From: Actinomyces sp. Marseille-P3109 | GTDB lineage: Bacteria > Actinomycetota > Actinomycetes > Actinomycetales > Actinomycetaceae | DNA: 64,000 nucleotides | Assembly (NCBI RefSeq): GCF_900323545.1 | Contig: NZ_OOHN01000008.1 | Location: 983,144-1,047,143 of the forward strand | Direction: 5' to 3' | Shown here: positions 20,098 through 28,742 of the stretch, one piece after another | How positions within the stretch are numbered: the first letter of the stretch is position 1 | Layout: every line of letters begins with the position of its first letter | Made by a program: the position numbers and the translations under genes | The notes under the pieces: model-generated | What the model was told of the DNA's origin: nothing | The model's input: the letters and a program-made list of their open reading frames with translations, nothing else | Database searches by the model: none

Positions 20098-21069
20098 TCA
20101 ACCCTGAGCCGGCAGGAGCAGCCGCACGGCGTCGGGGACGGCCTCAAGACGCAAGGGCAGCTCTGCCAGCGGCTCGCCGTCGGCGAAGGGGTGCGGAGGT
20201 GGGCGAAGACCCCGGTCACGGCCGGTGCGCTCGTCCAGCGCCTCGATGATGACGCTGCGACTGCGCTCGACGTGGACGGCCGGATCGGTCAGGTGCGTGC
20301 CCTGTGAGAGCCGACGGAACAGGGCAACCAGGTGGGCTCGGCTCACGGGATCCAGGCGCAGGACCTCCAGCAGGCCGTCGGCGGAGTCGGCCTCGGGCGC
20401 CAGGTCCATGCCTCCGCCGATGTAGCGGGTGTTGGCCACCGCCAGCAGAAGCGCGGGCCCTTCCCAGGATCCGTTGTCGGTGGTGACCCGGTAGCCGTAG
20501 GGCGCCAGCGCGGTGAGCTCGGCCGTGAGGGCGCGCAGATAGCGTCCCTCGTGGGCCGGCCAGGTCAGGGTGTTGGCGCGGGCGTTGACAGCGGCGTCCA
20601 GTCCGGCACTCACCACCGCCAGGGACCAGCGACGCTGCGGGGCGAGCAGGGTTCCGTCCGGGCGGGAGGCGTAGATCGCGTCGGTTGCCGCGATCGTGCC
20701 GTCACCGGACAGCGTCTGGTCGATGAGGCGGGCGGAGGCGGCCGGATCCCTGCTGGGCAGGCCGAAGTGCCTGGCGATGTCGTTACCGGTGCCGGTGGCC
20801 ACGATGCCCAGCGGCACGCCCGTCGTGGCGACGATGTCCACTCCTAGGTGCACCATGCCGTCTCCGCCGACGACGACCAGCGCCTCAACGTTCCGGTGCG
20901 GTCCGTCTCCCAGGAGGGCCCCGCCGGCACGGCGCGCCTGCTCGTACGAACTGCCGCGCACGTGGAGAACCTCGTGGCCGGCCTCGCTCAGGACTTGGCG
21001 GGCGACGTCGTCGGCGGCCGCATGACGGCCGCGTCCGGAGGAGGGATTGGACAGCAGGGCGATGCGCAT
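20098..21069 (-). CDS. Diacylglycerol/lipid kinase, DagK family
   Basis: The protein has the DAGK catalytic fold with NPSSGRG near the N-terminus, the nucleotide loop VVGGDGMVHLG and the GTGNDIARHFGLP motif. At 323 residues it is the usual size of soluble bacterial DgkB/YegS-type lipid kinases, which recycle diacylglycerol to phosphatidic acid. It sits between tatC and helY, with gaps of 57 and 21 bases, so it probably belongs to the same transcript. A TATCAT sequence eight bases before its ATG could also be a -10 element for its own short-leader mRNA. Confidence 0.92.
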   Translation of the reverse strand: MRIALLSNPSSGRGRHAAADDVARQVLSEAGHEVLHVRGSSYEQARRAGGALLGDGPHRNVEALVVVGGDGMVHLGVDIVATTGVPLGIVATGTGNDIARHFGLPSRDPAASARLIDQTLSGDGTIAATDAIYASRPDGTLLAPQRRWSLAVVSAGLDAAVNARANTLTWPAHEGRYLRALTAELTALAPYGYRVTTDNGSWEGPALLLAVANTRYIGGGMDLAPEADSADGLLEVLRLDPVSRAHLVALFRRLSQGTHLTDPAVHVERSRSVIIEALDERTGRDRGLRPPPHPFADGEPLAELPLRLEAVPDAVRLLLPAQG

Positions 21070-21126
21070 GAGGAAGAATGATAAGAAAGCAGTGGGAAGA
21101 ACGATGGAGCCCGATGGTGCCGGGCG

Positions 21127-21951
21127 CTACTCGGCCAGGGCGGCCTCCAGCTCGGCGTCGAGCTCGGCGCGCTTCTTCTCCACCCGCTTGTCATGCCGGA
21201 CCGAGATGAAGCAGGCCAGGAAGTACAGACCGGTCACTGGAAGGGCCATGAAGATCATGGACCAGGGGTCCGGCAGCGGGTTGGCGAAGGCCATGAAGGT
21301 GAAGATGGCAACAACGGCCCAGCGCCAGCCCTTGAGCATCGTGGCGCCCTTCATGAGTCCCAGCATGTTGAGTGCGACGAGGAGCTCGGGCAGGAGGAAG
21401 GCGATTCCGAAGACGAGAACCAGCCTCATGACGAAGGCCAGGTAGACACCCGCGTTAATGAAGCCCCCGGTGGGTCCACTGGGGATGAAGCTGGTGAGAA
21501 TGGCGACTGCATGCGGCATGATCCACATGCCCAAGGCGGCGCCGGCGGAGAAGAGCAGCAGTCCCACAACGCCGTAGACCCAGGTGTAGACCTTCTCCTT
21601 GCGGGTCATGCCCGGCCCCACGAAGGCCCAGAACTCGTACATCCACAGCGGCGCGGAGAACAGGACGCCGAGCCAGATGGAGACCTTGAGCCTCATGTCG
21701 AAAGAGGCCAGGACCGTGTCGAAGTTCAGGATGAGGTTGGCGCCGCGGGCATTGGCGGTATCGATCGGTCGGGTGATGAGGGAGAAGGCCTGATCGTAGA
21801 GCACATAGCCCACAACCGACATGACCAGGACGCCCAGGGCCGAGATGAAGAGCCGGTTGCGCAGCTCACGCAGGTGGTCCCCGATGGACATGCGTGCCTC
21901 GGGGTTGTCCTTGCGCCTCGATCGCTTGATCCGAGGGAGCTTGGGCACCAC
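21127..21951 (-). CDS. tatC: Sec-independent protein translocase TatC
   Basis: The 274-residue protein has six membrane helices and the N-terminal family signature MSIGDHLRELRNRLFIS at residues 21-37, which forms part of the twin-arginine signal receptor. It works with TatA to export folded proteins. A long basic-acidic tail follows the last helix. The gene follows tatA after 42 bases. A twin-arginine substrate appears in this window: the lipoprotein at 31812-32870 has SRRHLLAG. Confidence 0.97.
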   Translation of the reverse strand: MVPKLPRIKRSRRKDNPEARMSIGDHLRELRNRLFISALGVLVMSVVGYVLYDQAFSLITRPIDTANARGANLILNFDTVLASFDMRLKVSIWLGVLFSAPLWMYEFWAFVGPGMTRKEKVYTWVYGVVGLLLFSAGAALGMWIMPHAVAILTSFIPSGPTGGFINAGVYLAFVMRLVLVFGIAFLLPELLVALNMLGLMKGATMLKGWRWAVVAIFTFMAFANPLPDPWSMIFMALPVTGLYFLACFISVRHDKRVEKKRAELDAELEAALAE

Positions 21952-21993
21952 GGCCTCCTTCGTCTCCAGGTCACCGGCTCTCGCCGGACGACG

Positions 21994-22257
21994 TCACTTC
22001 TGGGAAGAGCCCTCGGTGTTCTGAGCGGTCTGACCGGACTGGGTGGGCTCGGTGTAGTAAGTGCCCTCCTGGGGCTGCTGCTGGATCTGGGCGGCGGGCT
22101 TCTTGTCGTCGTCCTCGTCGCGCAGCTCCTTGACCTCCTTCTTGAAGACCTTCATGGACTGGCCCACGCTGCGGGCGATGTCAGGAAGCTTGCTGGAACC
22201 GAAGATCAGCAGGACGAGGACAAGCAGAACGACAATGTGTGTCGGTGTGAACTTCAC
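21994..22257 (-). CDS. tatA: Sec-independent protein translocase TatA
   Basis: The 87-residue protein has a short N-terminal membrane helix (HIVVLLVLVLLIFGSSKLP) with the conserved FGSSKLP hinge, then an amphipathic helix (DIARSVGQSMKVFKKEVKE) and a polar tail. This is the classic TatA/E form, and it oligomerises to form the protein-conducting path with TatC downstream. The tail is rich in Q, P and T. Confidence 0.96.
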   Translation of the reverse strand: MKFTPTHIVVLLVLVLLIFGSSKLPDIARSVGQSMKVFKKEVKELRDEDDDKKPAAQIQQQPQEGTYYTEPTQSGQTAQNTEGSSQK

Positions 22258-22353
22258 GGCGCTGCTCCTTGTGGATAGGGGGCAATCGATACGGGCTGAG
22301 TGTAGCCTCCCTGGCGGGCGCCTCTGAACGAGGGCCCTGCGGGTTCTCCCTAA

Positions 22354-22369
22354 GGCGGACGGATCCGCC
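22354..22369 (-). terminator. Small hairpin between pafC and tatA
   Basis: GGCGGA and TCCGCC flank a CGGA loop just after the pafC stop. The stem is only six pairs and lacks a T tract, so it may be a weak terminator or processing site within the paf-tat operon rather than a real end. Confidence 0.35.
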
Positions 22370-22370
22370 C

Positions 22371-23408
22371 TCAGCCTCCTCCTGCACTGATGTCATATGA
22401 GGTCAGGGCCTGTTTGGCGGTTGCTGCGGCGTCCTGGGCGAGATCCGCGGGCTCGACGGTGATGAGGTGCCGACCGGCCGAGAGGATCAGCCCGATGAGC
22501 CAGGCCCGGTCACGTCCCTCCACAACGATCCTGAGACTGCCGTCCGCAGTCTCTTCCTGGGAGACACAGGGAATCTGCTCCACGAGCCAGCGGCCTGTCG
22601 GACGCAGCCTCAGTGTGGCGCGGGGCTTGTCCCCCACGGAGTGATCGATGTGAGGTTGGTTCTTTCTGCGTGAGGCGCGATGACGGACGGCAGGAACGTC
22701 GAGCACCTCGATCGACGTGATCCGGTCCAGCCGGAAACTGCGCTCGGCCTTGGCGCTGAGGCACCAGGCCACGAGAGTCATATGTGATCCGTCACTTTTC
22801 AGGGTGATGGGGTCAACGTCTCGCTCGGAGGGAGTGTCGGTGGCGGAGACGTAGGCCAGGTGAAGTCGGCGCCTGTCCCGCAGTGCGGAGCGTACGGAGG
22901 CCAGGACCTGGGCCGTATGGCCGGAACGATCGGCATGCTCGGAGACCAGGCCGGTTGAAGGGCCGGCCTCCGAATCGGCCTGCGTGTCAGCGTCGTCGGT
23001 GGAAGCGCCTGCGGTGAGCAGGTCGGTGACCGCCTGCCGGGTGGAGGCGATCACGGGTGCGGAGGCCTCGTCGTCAGCGAGGAGATCGGCCAGGACCTTG
23101 AGGGCCATGAGCAGAGAGATCGCCTCCTGCCGAGTGAGGCCGACCGGGCGGTCCAGTCCCAGTGGCTCGGACAGGCGCAGGCGCCCGGCATCGAAGTCGG
23201 CGGCGTCGAAGTCCACGAGGTCCCCGTGCAGGCCTCCGGGAAGGCCGGAGACCCATAGCGTGTTGACGTCCCGCTCAATGACGGCCGGTGTGACGCCGAA
23301 GTGCCTGGCGGCCTCCTGGATGGACACTCCGGGGTTATCCGCGACCCAGGCGGGCAGGGCGAGCAGCCGTGTGAGCTGGTCGGATGTGGAGACGCGCGGC
23401 ATCGTCAT
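22371..23408 (-). CDS. pafC: WYL-domain regulator PafC
   Basis: The protein has 345 residues: an N-terminal winged helix (LTRLLALPAWVADNPGVSIQ, about residues 12-31), a linker and a C-terminal WYL domain (about 165-245, with HMTLVAWCLSAKAERSFRLDRI) and a WCX extension. In mycobacteria PafB and PafC form a heterodimer that switches on the LexA-independent DNA-damage response. It overlaps the end of pafB by four bases and precedes tatA, the order known from Mycobacterium. No pafA ligase gene is next to it here. Confidence 0.92.
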   Translation of the reverse strand: MTMPRVSTSDQLTRLLALPAWVADNPGVSIQEAARHFGVTPAVIERDVNTLWVSGLPGGLHGDLVDFDAADFDAGRLRLSEPLGLDRPVGLTRQEAISLLMALKVLADLLADDEASAPVIASTRQAVTDLLTAGASTDDADTQADSEAGPSTGLVSEHADRSGHTAQVLASVRSALRDRRRLHLAYVSATDTPSERDVDPITLKSDGSHMTLVAWCLSAKAERSFRLDRITSIEVLDVPAVRHRASRRKNQPHIDHSVGDKPRATLRLRPTGRWLVEQIPCVSQEETADGSLRIVVEGRDRAWLIGLILSAGRHLITVEPADLAQDAAATAKQALTSYDISAGGG

Positions 23409-24442
23409 TCCCCTTCCGGTGCCGTGAGCGCGGCAGCACCTCGCAGGTGGGCCAGGACATCCTCGCGCAGGGAAGGCGGGGTGAGGACCACTGCGGCGTC
23501 CCCGAGGGCGGCCACCGTGCCGGCGAAGGAGAAGGGATCCTCGTACTCGACGGCGATGAGGTCGTGTCCCTCCAGGTGTGCGGGCAGGTCTGCTTGCGAG
23601 GCCTGAACCGGATCGAGGTGGGCTCCGGCCAGACGCAGCCCCAGGGCGCGTCCCGGAAGCACGGCGAGATGTGCCCGCCGGCGGGGCGGGGTGCTGGCGG
23701 GCATTCGGGTGAAGGCCCCGGGGTGCCCATGGACGGTCACCGGCCCCGCAATGCGGGCCAGGCGGAAGGTCAGCGTCCTGGTGGCGGTTCCTTCCGGTTC
23801 CTCTGGATCCGTGGTGCTGTCCGTGTCGCGGGTGCCGGTGGGCTCGACGGCGTCGAGGTACCAGGCGCCCTCGTTCAGGCGCAAGTGGTGGGGCTCGACG
23901 GTACGGGCCCGGGTGCTGCCCGAGCGGGCGGAGACGTAGTCGAAGGTGACCAGGCGGCGCTCGTCGACCGCGGCGACGAGCGCCTCGGGGATCTCCTCGC
24001 CGGACAGGTCCGCCGTGAGAGCCGGCAGGCTTGCGGAGCTGCTTCCCACCGGTCCCTCGCTGACGGCGCGCAGCTTGGTCAGGGCCCTCCTGGCGGTGGC
24101 GGGCAGGTCGCCGTCGCGCCAGGCGGAGGCGGCCAGGCTCAGGCAGGCGGCCTGCTCCGCGCTCAGGTGCAGCGCGGGCAGGGCGTAGTCCCCCTCATCG
24201 ATGCGGTAGCGGGGCTCCTCGGGGCGTCCGGTGGTGGTCACATCGATGCCGAGCTCGCGCAGCGTGTCCTTGTCCCGCTCGAACTTGCGGCGCGCCGAGT
24301 CCGGGTTAGTGGCAGGACTTCTTGAGGAGTATCCCGGCACGCTGTCGATGAGCTCCTCTGCGCTCAGACCGGTGGTGGTGTTGCGCAGGGTGAGCAGGAG
24401 GCTCACCAGGCGCTCCTCGGTACTGCGGGTCTGCTGGCTCAC
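23405..24442 (-). CDS. pafB: WYL-domain regulator PafB
   Basis: The start is GTG 24442 (MSQQTRSTEERLVSLLLTL); the frame is open another 37 codons, but that part overlaps the promoter of the divergent DUF3866 gene and lacks similarity. The 345-residue protein begins with a winged helix and carries the WYL core around residues 180-255 (VTFDYVSARSGSTRARTVEPHHLRL region, with WYLDAVE). It is the partner of PafC in DNA-damage control, and the two are the same length and translationally coupled. Confidence 0.92.
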   Translation of the reverse strand: MSQQTRSTEERLVSLLLTLRNTTTGLSAEELIDSVPGYSSRSPATNPDSARRKFERDKDTLRELGIDVTTTGRPEEPRYRIDEGDYALPALHLSAEQAACLSLAASAWRDGDLPATARRALTKLRAVSEGPVGSSSASLPALTADLSGEEIPEALVAAVDERRLVTFDYVSARSGSTRARTVEPHHLRLNEGAWYLDAVEPTGTRDTDSTTDPEEPEGTATRTLTFRLARIAGPVTVHGHPGAFTRMPASTPPRRRAHLAVLPGRALGLRLAGAHLDPVQASQADLPAHLEGHDLIAVEYEDPFSFAGTVAALGDAAVVLTPPSLREDVLAHLRGAAALTAPEGE

Positions 24443-24498
24443 GGTCCCCCAGCCTAGGAGAATCGGGCGGCATGCGGCTTGTGGCGCGCGTGCCCCGA

Positions 24499-24504
24499 TA
24501 GTCT
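24499..24504 (+). promoter_or_regulatory. -10 element giving a leaderless DUF3866 mRNA
   Basis: TAGTCT (TANNNT) ends six bases before ATG 24511, so transcription should begin at or next to the A of the start codon. No Shine-Dalgarno sequence precedes this ATG. The same geometry occurs before hisE (30592). No convincing -35 sequence is visible. Confidence 0.5.
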
Positions 24505-24510
24505 GCCGCC

Positions 24511-25683
24511 ATGATGTGGCGCGACGGCGTAGTGAGCGGGACCAGGGCGGCATGGGGCCCCGAGGGGCGCTCGTGCGCAGAGCTGGACGTGGAGATCATC
24601 GGGGCGCCAAGCGGCGCGCACAGCCTGCCTCCCGGCCAGCGGGTCCGTGCGGTCGCCTATGAGGCCCTCACCGGGGTTCCCGCCGCTGGGGAGCGGGTGA
24701 GGCTGGAGGTCTCAGCCCTCGACCGGGCCCTTGGCACGGGCGGGCACGCCATGGTCAGTGCCCGCCTGGACGTTCTGCCCGCCGACCCGCCGCGCGAGGG
24801 CCACCTCGTCAAGGCCCGTTACATGCCCGACCAGGTCATGGTCACCGGCGTCGACGAGCAGGGCACCGACCATCACGGCCTGCTGTCCCAGCCGATCGGC
24901 AGCCTCGACCTGGGGGGGATGCCGGTGGTGGTGGCCGACCTGCACTCGAGCCTGCCGGCCGTGCTCGCCGGGCTGCGCTCCCCCGACGATCAGGAGCAGC
25001 CGCGCATCGTCTACATCATGACTGATGGCGGAGCCCTGCCCCTGGCCTACTCACGCGTTGTCGCCGCCCTGCGTGAGGCCGGGTGGTTGTCCGGGACCGT
25101 GACGGCCGGACAGGCCTGGGGCGGTGACATCGAGGCGGTCAGCATCCACAACGCGCTCCTGGCGGCCCGGCACGTTCTGCACGCCGACGCCGCCATCGTC
25201 ATCCAGGGGCCCGGGAACCTGGGCACCGAGACGCCCTGGGGGTTCTCGGGAGTGGCCTGCGGGGACGCGGTCAACGCCATCGCCGCGCTGGGCGGGCGCC
25301 CGGTGGCCTGCCTGCGCGTCTCCCAGGCCGATGCCCGTCCCCGCCACCGGGGCGTCTCCCACCACTCGATGACGGCTTACGGGCGGGTCGCGCTGGCGGG
25401 GGCCGACGTCGTCGTCCCCGACCTGGAGGGCCCGTTGGGGGCGCAGGTGCGTCAGGAGGCCGAGGCCCTGTGCGCGCCCCGGCCGGGTGCCGCGCAGCAC
25501 CGGCTGGTCGAGGTTCCCTCCAACGGGCTCCTGGAGCAGCTGCGCGCAGCCGAGGCGGAGACCGGAGTGAGGATGTCCACCATGCGGCGGGGCTTGGATG
25601 AGGACACGGCCGCCTTCATCGCCGCGGCGGCGGCCGGTCGCCATGTCCGCCGGATCCTGGATGCGGAGGCGGTGAATGGCTGA
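24511..25683 (+). CDS. DUF3866 family protein
   Basis: The 390-residue protein is soluble and alanine- and glycine-rich, with conserved stretches VKARYMPDQVMV, LHSSLPAVLAG, IVYIMTDGGALPLAYSR, GNLGTETPWGFSGVACGDAV and RHRGVSHHSMTAYGR. It is a conserved actinobacterial family of unknown function, often found near pafBC. The glycine-rich segment around residues 230-255 could bind a nucleotide, but no standard motif is present. Its last bases overlap the start of the histidine kinase gene. Confidence 0.85.
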   Translation: MMWRDGVVSGTRAAWGPEGRSCAELDVEIIGAPSGAHSLPPGQRVRAVAYEALTGVPAAGERVRLEVSALDRALGTGGHAMVSARLDVLPADPPREGHLVKARYMPDQVMVTGVDEQGTDHHGLLSQPIGSLDLGGMPVVVADLHSSLPAVLAGLRSPDDQEQPRIVYIMTDGGALPLAYSRVVAALREAGWLSGTVTAGQAWGGDIEAVSIHNALLAARHVLHADAAIVIQGPGNLGTETPWGFSGVACGDAVNAIAALGGRPVACLRVSQADARPRHRGVSHHSMTAYGRVALAGADVVVPDLEGPLGAQVRQEAEALCAPRPGAAQHRLVEVPSNGLLEQLRAAEAETGVRMSTMRRGLDEDTAAFIAAAAAGRHVRRILDAEAVNG

Positions 25684-27109
25684 CGTAGCTGCACCGGTTG
25701 ATGAAGCGGTGTTGCCACTGGCGACGAACCTGTCTGCGGCCTACGACTGGCGCGCACGGCACCGGACCGTACCGACGCGAGGAAGCCGCTGGTCGCGATA
25801 CGCCGTCCCAGTCGTGGACCTGGCCCTGGGCGCCGTCTTCCTCATCTTCGGCCTCGAATCGGTCACCTTCATCCTCCGCTTCGGCGCCTACGCCGTCTAC
25901 GTCGCGGACTTCGCCCTGTGTCTGGCGCTGGCGCTGACGCAGTTCGGCCGGTTGCGCCTCCTGCGCGCCTCCTTCATTGCGACCTACACCATGCTGGCGG
26001 CCTACGCGATCCTCGTGGCCCTCTCCCCGGTCAACCTCGGCCTCAACCCGATCATCGCCACGGCTATCACCAGCCTCTACACCGTCACCCGCTGGGAGCC
26101 CGATCGGCGCTGGGGCACCGCGGCGCTCCTGCTGGCACTGGCGGGTGCCCTGGTCAACCCGGTCACCCTCGCCAGCTACTCCAGAGCTCACGGATCCGGC
26201 GCCGACCCGACGACGAGCTCCGGCTGGGACGGGACCATCCTTCTGGTCAGAACACTCACCAGCATGGTCTTCGTCGGTGCCGTTGTCCTGACCTACCTGC
26301 TGGCCTCCTACCGGCGCCGAGTCGCCGAGAACCAGGCCCGCGACGTCGGCATTGCCGCGGCCCAGGCGGTTGCGGCCGAGCGCCTCAGCCTGGCCCGAGA
26401 GCTCCACGACCTCGTGGGCCACAGCCTCACCACGATCAAGGTGCAGGCCGCCACCGGCCTGGCCCTGGGCGGCGAGGAACGGCTGCGCAGCACCCTGACC
26501 ACCGTGCGCGACACGGCCGACGCCTCCCTGATCTCCGTGCGCCAGCTCGTCTCAGTCCTGCGCTCCGACGCCGGTGAGATCACCCCTGTGGCGGACCTGC
26601 GCACCATCCCGGTCCTCATTGAGACCACCCGCGGATCGGGCGCCAGGATCAACGCCGTGCTGCCCGGGCCAGAAGTGCTGGAGCGCTGCAACGAGGGATG
26701 GTCTGCGATACAACGCCTCACCCTCGTCCGGCTTGTCGGGGAGGCCCTCACCAACGCCGTCAGGCACGGCTCCGGCCAGGTCGAGGTGGGCCTGATGATC
26801 TCCCACAGTTCCTCTGCCACGTCCGCCACTGCCCCGGCCTCCTGCCACCTTCGCGTCGCCAACCCGGTGTCCGAGGCCCTCGAGCACTCGCCCTTCGGCG
26901 GCAGCGGACTCATCGGTCTGGAGGAGCGTCTCAGGCTCGTAGGCGGAACCATGACCCATGGCGTCCAACGTGATGACGAGGGCCGAAGCTTCTTCACCCT
27001 CGACGTCGACTTCCCGGTGGCACCGCTCGAGCTGCCCGCGAGCGCCACGGTCCCGGGCCGGCACTCAGGTGAGATGACCGGCGAGACAGGATCAGGAGAC
27101 TGCAGATGA
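25676..27109 (+). CDS. Sensor histidine kinase, HisKA_3 family, membrane-bound
   Basis: The 477-residue kinase has five or six membrane helices between residues 40 and 210 and then the dimerisation/phospho-acceptor motif LARELHDLVGHSL with histidine 244. The N-box LVGEALTNAVRHG and G-box GSGLIGLEERLRLVGG complete the ATPase domain. There is no large extracellular loop, so it is an intramembrane-sensing type. Its start overlaps the DUF3866 stop, and its end overlaps the response regulator (ATGA). The ABC exporter downstream is the likely target. Confidence 0.93.
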   Translation: MADVAAPVDEAVLPLATNLSAAYDWRARHRTVPTRGSRWSRYAVPVVDLALGAVFLIFGLESVTFILRFGAYAVYVADFALCLALALTQFGRLRLLRASFIATYTMLAAYAILVALSPVNLGLNPIIATAITSLYTVTRWEPDRRWGTAALLLALAGALVNPVTLASYSRAHGSGADPTTSSGWDGTILLVRTLTSMVFVGAVVLTYLLASYRRRVAENQARDVGIAAAQAVAAERLSLARELHDLVGHSLTTIKVQAATGLALGGEERLRSTLTTVRDTADASLISVRQLVSVLRSDAGEITPVADLRTIPVLIETTRGSGARINAVLPGPEVLERCNEGWSAIQRLTLVRLVGEALTNAVRHGSGQVEVGLMISHSSSATSATAPASCHLRVANPVSEALEHSPFGGSGLIGLEERLRLVGGTMTHGVQRDDEGRSFFTLDVDFPVAPLELPASATVPGRHSGEMTGETGSGDCR

Positions 27110-27852
27110 CCCCCGGTGCGATCAGGGTCGCCGTCGTCGACGACCAGCCGCTGCTGGTCAGCGCCTTCAGCGCTCTCGTGGACGCGCAACCCGATATGGA
27201 GGTTGTGCTGGAAGCGGTCAACGGGCGCCAGGGAGTCGATAGCCTCACCGCCCGGGCTCGTGATCCTCAAGGCGGAATCGACCTGGTGCTCATGGATCTG
27301 CGGATGCCGGTCCTGGACGGGGTCAGTGCCATTCGTGAGCTGCGCACCACGCCGGCCACCACCGCCTTGCGGATCCTGGTTCTGACCACCTTCGATGATG
27401 ACGACCTCGTCCTGGCGGCTCTGGGCGCCGGCGCTCACGGTTTCCTCCTCAAGGACGCCGAGCCGATGACGCTGCTGGAGGCGATCCGCATCGTCGCCCG
27501 CGGCGGGTCCTGGCTGGACCCGGCCGTCACCGGCACCGTTCTGGCGCACCTTGATGCAGGTACCGGATCTGGTGCCCCGCAGTCGCCAACCTCGCCGTCG
27601 AGACCGACTGATGGCGCCGTGCCCGTCGTCGGGGCACCGTCGGGACCCTACGCGCCCTTAACCGGACGGGAGAACGCCGTCCTGGCCCTCGTGTGCCAGG
27701 GTATGAGCAACGCCCGGATCGGCGAGCGGCTCTACGTCGCCGAGTCGACGGTCAAGTCCCACGTCAAGTCCATCCTGGGCAAGACCGGCTGCCACAACCG
27801 GATCGAACTCGTCATCTACGCCCTGACCACGGGACTCGTCCAGCCGCGGTAG
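27106..27852 (+). CDS. Response regulator, NarL/LuxR family
   Basis: The receiver domain carries DD at residues 12-13, phospho-acceptor aspartate 64 (VLMDLRMP) and the lysine in GFLLKDA. A proline- and serine-rich linker of about 35 residues separates it from the LuxR helix-turn-helix (LTGRENAVLALVCQGMSNARIG...). The linker is longer than usual. It is the partner of the preceding kinase. Confidence 0.94.
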   Translation: MTPGAIRVAVVDDQPLLVSAFSALVDAQPDMEVVLEAVNGRQGVDSLTARARDPQGGIDLVLMDLRMPVLDGVSAIRELRTTPATTALRILVLTTFDDDDLVLAALGAGAHGFLLKDAEPMTLLEAIRIVARGGSWLDPAVTGTVLAHLDAGTGSGAPQSPTSPSRPTDGAVPVVGAPSGPYAPLTGRENAVLALVCQGMSNARIGERLYVAESTVKSHVKSILGKTGCHNRIELVIYALTTGLVQPR

Positions 27853-27853
27853 T

Positions 27854-27873
27854 TCTCCTCCCCAGGGAGGAGA
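27854..27873 (+). promoter_or_regulatory. Inverted repeat after the response regulator
   Basis: TCTCCTCCC and GGGAGGAGA are separated by only two bases, immediately after the regulator stop and about 80 bases before the ABC gene. As a hairpin it would need a larger loop (seven or eight pairs). It could be a weak terminator or an operator for the response regulator. Confidence 0.35.
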
Positions 27874-27950
27874 CACGGCGTCGGTGACGGCCACCGGCCG
27901 TATCCCTGGTGGGGATCCGCCGAGGTACCGGTGCGCACGAGCATGGGGCC

Positions 27951-28742
27951 ATGACAGCCACCGCAACAGCATCACCTCTCCCCTCCCCCACCCACGGCGC
28001 CGGTATCACCCCCGGGCTGAGACTGACGGGGGTCTCGAAGTCCTTCGGCCGCCAGCATGTGCTCTCCGATCTGGACCTGTTGGCCTACCCGGGCCGTGTC
28101 TACGGGCTGCTCGGCCTCAACGGCGCCGGCAAGTCCACCGCCTTCAACATCGCCCTGGGTCTGCTGAGACCCGACGCCGGCCGCGTGGAGATCCAGGGCG
28201 TTCCGTTTTCCCGTCACAGCCTGGCCCGGGTGGGCGCCTCCATTAACGGCCCCGCCCTCTTCCCCCAGTTGTCAGCACGGCGCAACCTGCTCGTCCACTG
28301 CCGCCTGACCGGCACCTCCCCGCAGGCCATCACCCCGCTCCTGGAGCGTGTAGGGCTGACCGGAGTCGGCCGGAAGCGTGCCGGCTCCTTCTCCACGGGC
28401 ATGAAGGTGCGTCTGTCGCTGGCCATGGCGCTTCTGACCGACCCGGAGGTCCTCATCCTCGATGAGCCCCAGAATGGCCTGGATCCTCAGGGCATTATCG
28501 AGCTGCGCGACCTCGTGCGGAACCTGGCCGACGAGGGCCGCACCGTCATCGTCTCCAGTCATCAGCTCGGCGAGATCGCCCGCATGAGCGACGACATCGG
28601 GGTCCTGTCCACCGGGCGCCTCGTCTACGAGGGGCCGCTGGCCGACTTCGCCGACGCCGACGACGAACGGGCCATGGAGAAGGCGTTCCTGGCGGCGGTC
28701 ACCGGAGGCGGACGCCGCACCGGGACGGAGGTGTGCGCATGA
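27951..28742 (+). CDS. ABC transporter ATP-binding protein, BcrA-like
   Basis: The ATPase has Walker A GLNGAGKST, the altered signature FSTGMKVRLSLA typical of the BcrA/lantibiotic-immunity group, and Walker B VLILDEPQNGLD. ATG 27951 (MTATATASP) is preferred to the open frame upstream. The stop overlaps the permease start (ATGA). It probably exports an antibiotic or peptide, controlled by the two-component system just upstream. Confidence 0.92.
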   Translation: MTATATASPLPSPTHGAGITPGLRLTGVSKSFGRQHVLSDLDLLAYPGRVYGLLGLNGAGKSTAFNIALGLLRPDAGRVEIQGVPFSRHSLARVGASINGPALFPQLSARRNLLVHCRLTGTSPQAITPLLERVGLTGVGRKRAGSFSTGMKVRLSLAMALLTDPEVLILDEPQNGLDPQGIIELRDLVRNLADEGRTVIVSSHQLGEIARMSDDIGVLSTGRLVYEGPLADFADADDERAMEKAFLAAVTGGGRRTGTEVCA

